From Phanerochaete sordida (taxonomy: Eukaryota > Basidiomycota > Agaricomycetes > Polyporales > Phanerochaetaceae): a stretch of 64,000 bases of DNA. The notes below the pieces were generated by a model that saw only the letters and a program-made list of their open reading frames with translations, searched no databases and was not told where the DNA came from. The DNA lies in contig BPQB01000031.1 of NCBI GenBank assembly GCA_019973155.2, positions 62,001 to 126,000 on the forward strand. The letters run 5' to 3'. The position numbers and the translations under genes are program-made. Each line of letters begins with the position of its first letter. Within the stretch, counting starts at the first letter, position 1. This document shows positions 20,881 through 33,265 of this stretch, one piece after another.

Positions 20881-21853
20881 GCGGACGGCTTTTGGAGCTG
20901 TTGGCATGGGTAGACGGTGTGTTTCTGTGGACACCCTGCGGACAGATGTCGTGCTTTGTGTCACGACTGGTATGATGTTCGTGCTGTCATGATGTTCATG
21001 TGTCGCAAGCTTCAAGTTGGGGCGTATGTAGGTCTGAACTGTATATTCGCGGACATTAAATAGACGAGCGAGGTATGGCAGGACCAGACTACCAGCGTAA
21101 AACACCAAGTGCCATCCCCCCTCGCTCGCGCTGCTCCCTCGAAGCCCGCCGCCATCGCCGTACCCCCGAGCATCTCCGTTCGCTGACGGAATAGACGAGC
21201 GAGGGAAGCTCTTCCCCGGGTCTGTCTTTCCCTCCCGCGTCGCCGGCGGCAACGACACTGTCCGGGGTCCCGCGCACGGTAACTTACCGAGGGCTCGGTG
21301 GACGCGCTCGGCCCGACGCACAGTCACCCGTCTCTCGCGCCAGGTACGGGCCCACACCGCCCCCTGCTTCCTCTGCCTTCCAGAGCCCGCGTCGGCGCCG
21401 AGGCCAGGGCCCGCTCGCAGCACAGCAGCCCGCGCCGTCGCCATGGCAAGCGTCGGCCAGGGCGCGCCCACCGCCCGCGCAGACACGCTGCCCAGGAGAA
21501 CACCTGTCGCCCAGCGAGCACCGCGCGAACGCGCAGCTGCGGGCAGTGCTCGCGCGTCGGCGCGGCACGCGTGCGCCGCGGTGCGTCGTGGGCTGCCCCC
21601 GACGGAATGTTCGATCGGTGCGTGCCAATCGCTGCTGACTCCGCGTGCGCCCTGCGAGCCCGCAGCGCTGATGCCCGAGCGCACGGCAGATCCTTGTTGT
21701 GCCTCCGGGCATTTTGTGTGGGTGGCAACACGCCTCGGGCCCCGCTGCGCGTGCGGTATATAAGGGCCGGGGCGGCGACGGCGTGCGCATCGCCTGCTTT
21801 TTTCTTCTCTTTGCTGTGTGTTTGTGTCGTCGCGTTGCCGTCTGTCGTTTTTG
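20881..21853. other. Intergenic between tandem RTA1-like genes
   Basis: 970 bp of GC-rich sequence. It holds a TATATAA at 21757-21763. Long frames on both strands here are GC-driven and match nothing. Confidence 0.5.
21757..21763 (+). promoter_or_regulatory. TATA box of second RTA1-like gene
   Basis: TATATAA lies about 97 bp upstream of the ATG at 21854, close to the 80 bp spacing seen in copy A. Confidence 0.6.
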
Positions 21854-23180
21854 ATGAACTCCACTGGTGCGTGCCGGTGTGGCTGCGGTGGGCCCCTCGC
21901 GCTGACGCTCTCGCTCGGCAGCGCAACCCGAGAGGGTGCTGGCGTCCGCCAGCCCGTACCACTACACCCCGACGCGGGCGGTATGCATCCTCTTCGTCAT
22001 CCTCTTCGCCGTGTCGACGCGTACGTACACTCTGCCGCCGCCCGGGGCACCGCTCACGCGCAGCGTACAGTGTGGCACGCGTTTAACGGCGTGCGCTACC
22101 GCCTCTGGTGGGTGTTCCCGACGATCTTCCTCGCGGGCGGCGGCGAGACCGCCGGATGGATCGGGCGGACGATGTCGAGCTACAACGTCACCAATCGCTC
22201 GGGCTTCATGATCCAGTGTGTACTCGGTCTATCCTCGTAGATTATCGCTCACAATTTGCAGGATTGTCTGCCTTATCCTCGCGCCGACACCGCTGCTCGC
22301 GTCCATTTTCATTATTTTCTCTAATCTCGCGCAGAAGATCGGCACGAGCTACAGCCGCCTCACCCCGCGCCTCTGTAAGCCACCCTCCCGCTATCTCCAT
22401 ACGGATTCTAGCTAACGACGCCCCTCCCAGACTCGAGAGTGTTCCTGACCTGCGTGAGTCGCGCATACAACCCGAGCTCTGCCCCGCATCTGACGCGTCT
22501 TCCCAGGACATCATCGCGCTGGTCATCCAGGGCGGCGGCGGCGGCATCGCGGCGGGCGCCGTCACCGAGTCCTCGCAAAAGCTGGGCAGCAACGTCATGC
22601 TCATCGGCATCATCTTCCAGACCGGTGCGTCTCCCTCCCCTGCGCACCAGCGCCACTTCTGACCGCGCGCCAGTCGCGATGGTCGTCTTCATGCTGCTCG
22701 CGACCGAGTTCTTCGTGCGCTACGCCGCGAACAGGCCCGCGCGCCCCGGCGCAGGCGGCGCGCGCGCGTACGGCGCCGCGCTGCACCCGAAGGTGAAGCT
22801 CATGGCCATCGGCACGAGCGCCGCGACGCTCTTCCTCTTCGTCCGGTGCGCCCCTCCCTCTGCGCTCGTGCTGCGGCGCACGCTGACGCACGCGCAGCGC
22901 GATCTACCGCCTGTTCGAGCTCGCCGACGGCTGGAACGGTCCGATCAACTCGACGCAGTGGTACTTCGGTGCGTGACCCGCGTGTCTTTGGCCGCACGCC
23001 TTGTGCTGACGGCGCGCCGCAGATGTGTTCGACGGCGGGATGATCACGCTCGCGATGTACAGCCTGAACGTGTTCCACCCCGGCCCGCTGCTCTTCGCGG
23101 TGCCCGACGACGCCGCGGCCGCGGACGCGCAGAAGCAGGCGTACGCGACCGTGGACTCGCTGCCGATGAAGCAGGTGTAG
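21854..23180 (+). CDS. RTA1-like seven-TM protein, copy B
   Basis: Nine exons: 21854..21866, 21922..22020, 22071..22215, 22262..22374, 22431..22453, 22507..22624, 22674..22845, 22898..22968, 23023..23180; 303 aa. Exon sizes 13, 145, 113, 23 and 71 equal those in copy A. Exon 6 (118 nt) equals A's exons 6 and 7 joined (78+40), so one intron differs between the copies. Family blocks match A: YHYTPTRAVCILFVILF, LAPTPLLASIFIIFSNL, DIIALVIQGGGGGIAA, GIIFQT and FHPGPLL. The order and orientation point to a tandem duplication. C-terminal tails differ, which may reflect different sorting or regulation. Confidence 0.9.
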
Positions 23181-23769
23181 GGCGGATAGATGGTGGGGCG
23201 CGATGGACTTTTGCGTGAGCTGGGCTCGGCGCGCTATACGCTCGTTTGTTTGGACTGTGCGCGCCGCACGCGGACTGGATTGTGTGAACGCTATGGACTG
23301 TTGGTACATTATTGCACGCGTATTATACTGGTGTTGTTGTTTTGCTGGGTATGGATGCGGGTCATCGCGACGTGGCGGCGCGGACTTCCATGGAGATAAG
23401 ATCCGATCAGCGAGCGGTAAAGGTCTTATCTGCGAATTTCCACGTAGGGACGCGCGTGGCGCCTCCACACTTCCAACCAACGCGTACGGTCTTCGCTCGC
23501 AACCCAGTCGTTTGTCCGGTTCGCGACATGCCAGTCGCGCTCGCGAACAAGCACTGATTCTAGCTGTCTGCTCCTAGTCCTCGACCTTTCTTGGACCCGA
23601 AAGTGAGCACTCAATCGACGGACACTGACATCGACTTCACTAGCAAATCGGTGACGTAGATAGCCCCTTGACCTCCACCACAACCCAACACCGCCTGCTA
23701 TCTATAAAGTACGACCATGCAAGGCTTGTGCTTCCCAACAGTATTGTCTGCACCTCCGGTCGCACAACA
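23181..23769. other. Intergenic, no gene seen
   Basis: 590 bp between RTA1-like copy B and the 6PGDH-like gene; promoter and UTR only as far as I can see. Confidence 0.5.
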
Positions 23770-25476
23770 ATGAGTACGACGAAGTACACGAAGGTGCGCA
23801 CTGACCTACTGCTGGCCGCATGTCCTGCCCTAACATTGGACAGATTGGAATTGTCGGGGCTGGGAGCATGGGGTCGATGATGTGCCTGCTGTTCGCGGAG
23901 GCGGGGCCTGACATCTCTGTGTTCGACGTGAAAGGCGAGAACGTCGACACAGCGGTCGAGATGGCGGAGAAGAACCCGAAGACGCAGGGCAAGGTCAAGG
24001 GCTACAAAGACTACGAGTCCTTCGTCGTGTCGCTCCCGGCGCCAGGACACCGCCTCCTCCTCTTCAGCATCACGCACGGGCAGCCCGCAGACGCAGTCCT
24101 CGACGCGCTGCGCCCGCACCTCGCGCGGGGCGACATCATCCTCGACGGCGGCAACGAGTGGTACGCGAACACCGAGCGCCGCCAGGCGCGCCTCGCGCGC
24201 GAGCAGGGCGTCGCGTACGTCGGCATGGGCGTGAGCGGCGGGTATCAGAGTGCACGGCACGGCCCCTCGCTCACGCCCGGCGGCGACCCCGCCGCGCTGC
24301 GGCGCGTCCTGCCGCTCCTCGAGGCGGTCGCCGCAAAGGACGCCCGCGGCACCCCGTGCGTCGCGCCCGTCGGCCCTGGCGGCTCTGGGCACTACGTCAA
24401 GATGGTGCACAATGGCATCGAGCAGGGTATGCTGGGCGCAATTGCTGAGGTGTGGGGCCTGCTGCGCTTCAACCTGGGCTGCGAGCTCGACGAGATAGGC
24501 GAGATATTCAAGCAGTGGAGCGAGACACCAGAGCTGGTGAGCATATCGTTGGATTTTGACTAGCATACACTCAGCCTTCTTTCAGAAAAAGACCTTCCTC
24601 CTTGACATCGGAGTCGACATATGCCAGAAGCGCGACCCCTCCGTCGGCCAGGCGGGCGTCTCGGACAACGACCATCACGTCTTGTCTACTGTCCTCGACA
24701 AAGTCGTGCAGGACGCTGACGATACGGAAGGAACTGGCATGTGGACTGTGGCCGAAGCAGCTCGCCTCCACATCTCCGCCCCGACGATCGCCGCATCCCA
24801 CTTCCTCCGGCTGGCTTCTGCAGACCGCGCCGCCCGCCTGAAGATCGGCGAGAGCCTGAAGCTGCCCCCGCCGCCTGTCGGCCCGCGCACGACGCTGAGC
24901 GCGCAAGACAAGGCCCTTTTCGTGGAGGAGCTCCGCCAGGCGCTCTATGCGGCGTGCCTCGCCGCCTTCACGCAGGGCCTCCAGCTCATCGCGCGCCAGA
25001 GCGACAGAGAGGGCTGGGGCGTCTCGCTCGCGACCTGTCTGAAGGTCTGGCGCGCCGGCTGCATCATCGCCTCGGACAGGCTCCTCGACGCCTTTGCGCC
25101 CGTCGCCGCGGACTTCGACGCAGCCCGCACGGCAAACGCGGCAGACGGCGCGCCGGGCTCTGCTACGTCTGCGCCGCGCGATGCCGCCGCGACGCTGCCC
25201 GCGCACCCGCGCCTCGGCGCCGCGCTCGCGCACGCGTTCCCGGGCCTGCGCGCCGCGGTGCTGTGGGCGCTCGCGCGCGACGCGCACGTCCCGACGCTCG
25301 GCGCCGCGCTCGAGTGGGCCAAGTGCGCGGGCGCGGGCGCGCTGCCGACGATGTTCATGGAGGCGCAGCTGGACTGGTTCGGCGCGCACCGGTTCGAGCG
25401 GTGGGGCTCCGATGCGGCGCGTTTTGGCGGGGAGGTGCGCAAGGGCGGCGCGCACTACGAGTGGGCGCCGGCGTAG
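23770..25476 (+). CDS. Divergent 6-phosphogluconate dehydrogenase paralogue
   Basis: Exons are 23770..23793, 23844..24536 and 24586..25476 (535 aa). An unspliced start at 23820 would only swap the first eight residues. The Rossmann start is IGIVGAGSMG. Core 6PGDH blocks are present: IILDGGNEWYANTERR, GMGVSGG (Ser139), SGHYVKMVHNGIE (Lys194, Asn198, Glu201), EGTGMWT, LYAACLAAFTQGLQL, WRAGCIIAS and FGAHRFE. The fold and catalytic Lys/Glu are kept. However, the NADP motif NRT after the second strand reads DVK, and residues that hold the substrate phosphate in sheep 6PGDH (Tyr191, Lys260, Arg287, Arg446) align here with Gln, Glu, a non-Arg residue and Leu. It may therefore use NAD and a different acid. 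It is longer than the usual ~490 aa because of an Ala-rich insert near residues 410-440. Confidence 0.85.
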
Positions 25477-26655
25477 TGCGCGCCAGGAGGTGCGCGCCGC
25501 CGGGGCTAGAGCATGGTGGCGTGATAGAGATTATGGTTTGGCGTGTGTTTGGGCGCAGGCTCCTAGGATAAATGGATTTTGTACAGCAGCTAAATTGCTT
25601 TCGAGCCGTAAACGTTGTTGGTCGCAGCTGTTAGGTGCATGGACTGTGCGTCCATTCCTCGGTGTCCAGGCACCGCTGGCCTCCAGTACTGCGCAGTATA
25701 TCTCAATGGCCCGACGCGAGCCGTCCTCGCCAAGCTTCGGCGAACGGGCACGCAACTGCGGTGGTACGGCCATGCTTCTCACGAGAATCCATGGCCGAGT
25801 GCTCTGCAGTGTGCATCCGGGATCACCGAGTTTGAGAGATGGCCTTCCTGATGCCTGCGATGAATTTTGTACAATCCTACAGGGCCGGGATGCACAAACA
25901 GAGCAGCGGCGTCTCCGCGGCGAGCCTGTCTCTAGCACGAGCTACCGGCGTGTGGCGCATGCACGGCACCTCGGGACGGTGCCTCCTCGCCGAATTGACA
26001 GCAACCGAAGGTGTTTGGCGAAATAGTAACACACCGACGGCGACGACTGCGATCCCATAGGGCACCAGCAGGGTCTGTGGCATGCGAGGAGACTGCGCGC
26101 AAGATGTGTGAAGCCGTTGTGCTCAGGCGGTGCGCAGTCGAAGCGGTGTGCGGCATATGTCCGGGGTGCCCGCAACCAGCCTCACCGTCCGTGCGTGTTT
26201 CCGCGCGCTGCATGCTGCTCGTGGCCGGAGAAGTGAAGCAGTGCAGTGCAGTGCCAACACAGGGATCCCGTGCTGCTTCGCACGGTGGTGGCAACCGACT
26301 GTAATCGAGTGATATCGCCGCGAGGGGTATTTAGGGTTCGAGGGGTTGCGAGGGTCAATCAGGCTGGTCGATGGTCTGTCGGTCGTGCACCTCAGTGACG
26401 GAGGATGGGAGCTCGTCGCGACCTGCGATTGGGAGGAAAACATAGCACGCGCATTTGCGCTGTATGTGTACCGTATCCGGGAATGTCACGCGGGGGAAGC
26501 CTAGGTCGGCGTTTGTGTGCTAAACCTATCTATTCTGGGCCGGGCAAGCATCAAGCGATACGCCTGCACGCAACCGCCATCCACAGCTTCGACCTGTACC
26601 GCTTGCCCCGTTTATTCCATCGCTGATTCTTCGTCAAAACGTGAGGCCCAGCGGC
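25477..26655. other. Intergenic, no gene seen
   Basis: 1.18 kb between the 6PGDH-like gene and the RhoGEF. Only short frames occur and none shows conserved blocks; no repeat or RNA gene recognised. Confidence 0.5.
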
Positions 26656-29600
26656 ATGTCGCCAGCCGCTGCTCACCCGCCAGGCTCTCCTCCCGGCGAC
26701 GAGGAGCTCACGGCCCTCTACCATCAGGTCCTCATCGGCTTCGCGGAAGAGTCACCCACCTCCGAGCACTCCTCGCACAAGCTGCCGTCGCCCGGCGAAC
26801 GCGACTACGAGCGGGCGTACAATCAGTACGTAAACGACGGCAACGACCCATCAAGATCGATGCAGAGCAAGACTGCCCGCCCGACGCAACCCGTCGGTAC
26901 GTGCTGCCCCTCCGTGCGACATGAAACCTGATGCTCATACTCTGAACGCTGCGCGTAGCTACACCGCCAGTCGGCCTCCCGTCTTCACCCAGAAGCTTGC
27001 CCACTCCCGTCGTGACGTCCCCGACGTCCGGCAGACAGGTCAGACGGCTACCACCCATCCCCGGCACAACCTCTGCCATGCCACCACCTCCGCCACCCCC
27101 ACCGAGCTTCCCAGTCCCAGATACACATCCGAGCTACTTCCCAGACCCCTCGCCTCCACCCCTCCCGCGTCCCAGCTTTGACTCGTAAGTGGTTATATGC
27201 TAATTGCTGGGAGCCGTACTGATCGTGAGGCAGCCAACGCCGCCTACCAGCACCACCAACCAATGGTGCGAACGGACGCGCCTCGCCATATGCAGTCCAG
27301 AAAGGCCTTCCTCCAGAACCTCGCCCGTCGCGCCAGCTGCCAAGCACAATCCGCCCCGGCACGGCCAATAGCTCTGTCGATGTCCCTCAGATCTCGATGC
27401 CTGTCCCGGAGGTGAACAGCGGGCTGGGGTTGAACGACTGGAACTCCTCCAGTGAGTACAGTAATGGCACCGTCAGCAGACAGCCGTCAGGACGTTCGCA
27501 AATGAATGGGCACGACGACCGCCCTCCACGCTCCCCGTCCTCCATCGGCGACATGTACGACTCCCCCACGATCCGGAAGCAGCCCTCGAATTCCGCCCTG
27601 ACAGCGACCTCGCCCTCCGTACACCCGGACTCAAGCTGTTCGTACCTCTCTCGAGCTGATCAGAGAACCTGCTGCTTAATACGTTCACGCCAGATTCGCT
27701 TGGCAGGTCTGGGTCCAACGCCTCGTCGCAGCCGGCCGCCAGCGTCGTACGCAACACATCCACAGCCACCACCTCGACCTTTGACTCCGGCCGCTCATCG
27801 TCCCTCTACGGCGACCCCGACACGATGCTGGCCCCGTCTTCGTCCGCCGCGACGACAATCGACCGAGGGAACTCCGTTGGTTCTTACGCTTCTCGATCGA
27901 CCGGCAACGGGTGGGCCCCTCCGCCCCCCGCGAAGAACAACTCTTCGACCGATACATACCTGCAGCCGCAGCCCGGGCCGTCCCAGGCCCCCGCAGTGGC
28001 GTCCTCCAGCCGGTCTTGGAAGGACAACGACATCATCCGTACCCTGCAGGACATCAAGCGGCCGCTGCAGCTGCACGAGGGCTACGATGAAGACGAGTTC
28101 TACGACGATGACGACCCGAGTGAGGAAGGTGACGATCGGTTCTTCAACCCTGCGCTTCTCAGCCACATTGCGGTACGGCTGCGGGACAAGGTTCCACGCG
28201 GAACACACGTAAAGGGCAGCATACCGTACGAGCGGGCCTTCACTGGCAAGGACATCGTGGTAAGCTGGTTCACTGCGACATTCTGATGCGCGATACTCAG
28301 TAGGACATACAGTCTACGATCCAATCGCAGATACAACGAGACCTCCTCATCACGCATGGCATCTCGACGAACGACAGGCGAGCAGCACTCCAAGTTGCGC
28401 GCAGTCTGCAGTCGCAGCTGTTCTTCTACGAAGTCGAGTGGGGCGGTAAGCTCTTGCAGGACGGCGTAGAGGATGTGTATATGTTCCTGGACGACCAGGA
28501 GGGCGGGTCCGACTCACGCATGGAGCAGGAGGAGCTCCCGACAGCCGTCATCACGATGCTGACGAAGTGTTACGTTGTGACGTGCGATGACGAGACCCCT
28601 TGTTACTCGTTTTCGTGTCCGCGCAAGGTACGCACGTCCCACATTGTGTGAATAAGCTGATTTGACCCGCGTGAAGCAGAGGAACGTGCTCTCCGCGATA
28701 CCTGCGCCGGACAACGATCAAACGGAGGAGAAGGTTAGATAGATGACTTCACTACTTCTTTACGCGAGGTCTGACGCAGTTTTGGTAGGATGACTGGGTG
28801 TCAACTGTGCCGCCTGAGCTGCTCGCAACTCTGCCAGAAAGCGAAGTCAACCGACAAAAGTACGTCAATGTGAACGTCCTACACCCCAGAGTGCTAACTG
28901 CGACCTCAGTATCATCTACAAGGTTATCAGTAGAGAAAAGCAATACTTGCGGGATCTCGACACCGTGGAGACTGTACGTCAAACATATCATGTTTCATCC
29001 TTGTAGACTGACGTATCTCTATTTCTAGCTCTTTATTCGCCCCCTCCGCTCTGCGCGACCTCCGATTATCAGGCCGAGTGAGATAGACGAGTTCATTGAC
29101 GAAGTCTTCCACAATATCCTGGATCTCCGAGAATGCAACCGCAGACTACTGGAGGTCATGTACGTCCGGCAGAGAGAAGAGGCTCCAGTCATCCATGGTA
29201 TTGGGGACATTTTCCTCGACGCTGCCACTGAGTTCAGGCTGGCGTATCCGGCATACGTCGGGCACTTGCCTCTGGCTGAGAAGAGACTAAAGGACGAAAT
29301 CGAGCATAATGCCGACTTCCGTCGCTTCCTAGAGGTAAAGCCTGTGATTCTCCTGTTTCAGGGGCGAGTGCTCACGAAAACATCCACAGCAATGTGCGCG
29401 ACACCCAGACGCCCATCGCTTGGATCTCAAACACTTCCTCAGCCGACCCTCAGAGCACCTGCAGAAATACCCACCCACACTGGAGGCTATCTGCAAGGAG
29501 ACGACGGAGGGGAACCCGGACATTGAGTTCCTGAAAGAGGCAATCGAGGCTATCAAGAAGCTGCAGACCGTGGCGCAGCTTTGGACCTTCCAGTCAGCCA

Positions 29601-32600
29601 TGAACAAGGGCCCCAGTGGCAAGCTTGAGTGGTACAACCTCGTCCCCGAGGATGTCCGCAAGGCTATGCCCAAGAAAGAGGCGAAGCGCCAGTCGTAAGT
29701 GTAGGTGCCCCTTTCCACGTCCTACCATTCACATGGAATTGCAGTATCATCTTCGAGCTGATCAAGGGTGAGATGGACTACGTCAAGGATCTGGAGAACA
29801 TCGAAGTGGTGCGTGAAACACCTTCGCAGTAAGTATGATAAGCACGCTGACGTGATCACTTTGGTAGATGTACGTGCAACCTCTGCGCGAGATGGACCCT
29901 CCGATCGTCTCGAGGGAGCGCCTCACGCAGTTCATCACCGACGTCTTTCACAACTTTGGCGAGCTGCATATGCATCACCGCAAGATGCTGAACACCTTCC
30001 ACGAGATCCAGCGGGAGGAGCACCCGTGCATCCGCAGCATCACTGCCGCGATCTACGACGCCGTGCTCAACTTCCGCGAGGCGTACATGGAGTACATCCC
30101 GAACTACCCCATCGCCGCCTACCGCATCGACGAGGAGATGGCGAACAATCCTGCGTTCCAGGCGTTCGTCGAGCAGTGCACGCGTCTGCCAGATGCCAGG
30201 AAGCTTGATATGAAGAACTTCATCAACCGGCCGATCCCCAGGCTGCTTCGTTACGAGCTGCTGTTGAAGGGTATTCTCGAGGAGACACCAGAGGGCCATG
30301 AGGACCGTGACACCATACCCCAGGTTCTGGAGGTCATCAAGGCTCTTGGTAAGGAGACCGAGCCGGGTGTCGTCTCCGCGAAGCAGAAGGTTGAGGTGTG
30401 GCGGTACCACTCCAACTTGGTGTTCAAGCCAGGAGAGGCTATCGTACGTGATCTCACGCTGGCTATCATCAGCCAGGCTCACCTTCCCCCTAGGACATGG
30501 ACCTCTTGAACGAGAACCGGTCGCTGATCCATACCGGCAAGCTGCTCCGCCAACCTGATAGTGGTTTCGAATGGAGCGGCTGGACAGAGCTGTTCGTCCT
30601 GCTTTTCGACAACTACCGTACGTTCTTTCATTGCTGTCGCGGTCGACCCCTGACGCATGTTTGCTGCAGTGGTCATGACAAAGCCGAAGGAGAAGGACGG
30701 TTACACCAAGTATCAAGTGTATCGCAGGGTGAGCGATGATCTGCCAGTGGTACAGGACGCAAATTTGACATATTTGCGCAGCCCATTCCGCTGGATCTCC
30801 TGACACTCGCCAATTTCACGGACCCACCGACTACGCGTAACACCGGTATCCTGCGCCCACGGCTGCGTGGAGAGAAGCACGACGCCAGCTCTCCCGGCGT
30901 TGGTGCCTCCACCAGCCCGGAAACCGCGACCGACTCCCGTGCAGTGTACCCCTGTACCATCCACCATAACGGTCGCCTCGGTGGGCTGTGGACACTGTAT
31001 GCGGAGTCGGCGCAGGCACGGACCGAGTGGAAGGCGAAGCTGGACGAGGCCATCGGCCTGCGAAAAGTCGTGCAGGAGTCGAACAAGGTGTTCGAGGTCG
31101 AGACGCTCAGTGCTGACACGTTCCTTGTGCCGTCGGTCCTGCCTGGCGCGTCGACACAGCCATGGAGCCACGAGAACGCATATACCGGCAAGGTCACATG
31201 CTCGGTGCCGTTCAGTGCGTGTGTTATACCCCGGTGATACAGCAGTGGCTCATGTGTTTATTCTGTTCAGACACTGCTGACGGTCGTGCTCTGGTCGCTA
31301 TCGGCTGCGCCGAGGGAGTCTGGATCGGCTTCCGGCACGACTCACGATGTGAGTGACCGCCCTGTGCCAATTATTCGCGGAGTTAACCATCAGCCCATAG
31401 CTATGCGTCGGGTCCTCCATCTAAAGATGGTCACGCAATGTGCCATGCTCGAAGACTTTGGCATTTTCCTTGTGCTCGCCGACAAGGTCAGCATCGTTGA
31501 CATCATTGCAGACTCGTTCGCTCACAATGGCCATGTTCCAGTCACTCTTCGCGTACCACATTGAGGCACTCGTGCCATCGTCGCCCACGAGCGCGCACAT
31601 GTCGCAGACGCCACAGAAGCTGAGCGGCAACAAGGACGTGCACTTCTTCTCCGTCGGCAACCTCAATGGCCGTACGCTTGTCATTTACATGAAGAAAAAG
31701 AGCGTGAGTCGTGTGTCTTCGCGGAACAGTGCATTTCTGATCAGACTCGATTGCAGTTGGACAGCGTCTTCCGTGTGCTCGAGCCAGTCATTGGCAAGAT
31801 CAACGAGCGAGCGGAGGCCCCCCGTAGCTTCGGCTCGCGTCTCGGCCTTCGGTCACAACGGTCGGAGTGGTTCCGAGTCTACCGAGTAAGCACCATCTGT
31901 GATGAAGGCCCCTGTCGTCAACTCATTGTTGTTCAGGACTTCTTCCTGCCATCCGAGTCATTCGACTTGATCTTCCTGAAGGCCAAGATCGTCATCTTGT
32001 GTACGAAGGGCTTCGAAATCATGGACCTGACCGAGTATGTCTCAAGTTGTTTTGGGCGTTTGTCGTCGCTGACCTTGCCGCAGTTTCAAGAGTGTCACTA
32101 TTCCGCAGCGCGATGACCCGCGCCTCGAGAAGCTGGCCAAGCGATGCGAATCATGTAGACCTATGGGCATGTTCCGTTCGAGCAAGGACGAGTTCCTGCT
32201 ATGCTACGATGGTGAGTCCTACCGCTTTGCTAGCAATCCCTCGTGCTGAATCTGCATAGAATTCGGCCTCTACGTCGACCGACACGGAGACCCCAGTCGA
32301 GCAGGGCCCAACGGCACTGTGCAGACGATCGAGTGGGAGGGCACCGCGGAGCACGTTGCATGGCACCCGCCGTACGTGCTACTCTTCGACTCGCGCTTCA
32401 TCGAGATCCGGCACGTCGAGACGGGGCGGCTCGCGCAGATAATCCCGGGGAACGAGATGCGCTGCATCTGGGACGGGCGCGGGACGGCGGCAGGGGCGGC
32501 GCCCGCAACGCCGGGGCCGGACGGCTGGAGCGAGGGCATGTCGCAGGAGCCGCGCGTGCACGGCGTGATGAGCGCGAGCGAGCCCGCTGCGCCGCCGCCG

Positions 32601-32786
32601 CAGGCGCTCGGCCCGAACCGCGGGGGGCCACGCCCCGTCGCGCAGCACGTCTTCGAGCTCATCCCGACCATCCCGCTGTACCTGCCCGGCAGCCTCTCGT
32701 CGCCGTCGCAGTCGACGTACTTCAACCAGAGCAATTCGCCGCCGCACTCGCCGCGGCTGAACCCTGCGCTGTCGTGGCGGTCGTAG
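26656..32786 (+). CDS. Rho1 guanine nucleotide exchange factor, Rom2-type, with two DH domains
   Basis: Twenty-two exons: 26656..26896, 26959..27184, 27234..27618, 27666..28259, 28313..28627, 28680..28733, 28789..28859, 28910..28973, 29029..29334, 29390..29694, 29745..29808, 29868..30443, 30494..30617, 30670..30728, 30782..31214, 31271..31348, 31401..31486, 31542..31703, 31757..31885, 31937..32034, 32084..32211, 32260..32786; 1674 aa. Order: a Pro/Ser-rich disordered N-terminus (1-430); DEP (~430-590, FTGKDIVSTIQ); DH1 (~628-835); DH2 (~854-1067, starting SIIFELIKGEMDYVKDLENI); PH (~1070-1260); and a CNH domain (~1270-1610). Rom2-type proteins activate Rho1 for cell-wall integrity signalling. 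DH2 keeps the usual RPIPRLLRYELLL helix; DH1 has RPSEHLQKYPP in its place. Confidence 0.93.
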
Positions 32787-33265
32787 TGCGCGCTGTGCGC
32801 TGCCCGTTGGTCTCCTCCTTTGCTCTTCCGTCGTCCACCCGTTGTATCACCGTTTCATTGTTTTGATAGCCTCTATTCTGTGGAACCCACAATGTATTTA
32901 ACGTATCATACCTCCTTCGGATTGATTACTATTCACACTTCCACGCTTTTTACACGCTTTTTTTTCACGCTAAGGACGCTTTGTGAGGGTTAATGACAGT
33001 TTTGGTTACGTGCTGTGGTGCATGTGCGCGAGCGACTATATGACTAGCTGTACAACGACAGTATCCCTCTCGTTCTCGTGAAAAGCAGCGGGCAGCCTCG
33101 GAGGAGGAGATAGTCGTGAAATTGCCAAGCGCCCGCAGTGGCTTCGTGGCGCAGCCGCTTATGGGCAGGGCGCAAACACGGATCAACAATCTCTTCAAAG
33201 TTCTCTCTGGTCCTCATCGTCGCCCGCAACAGCGCCCGCACGCCGTGCACAAACCAAAGGACAGC
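32787..33265. other. Intergenic between RhoGEF and TRM140-like gene
   Basis: 480 bp holding 3' UTR and promoter. A frame in phase with the downstream gene is open from 33116 and has an ATG at about 33161, discussed with that gene. Confidence 0.5.
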
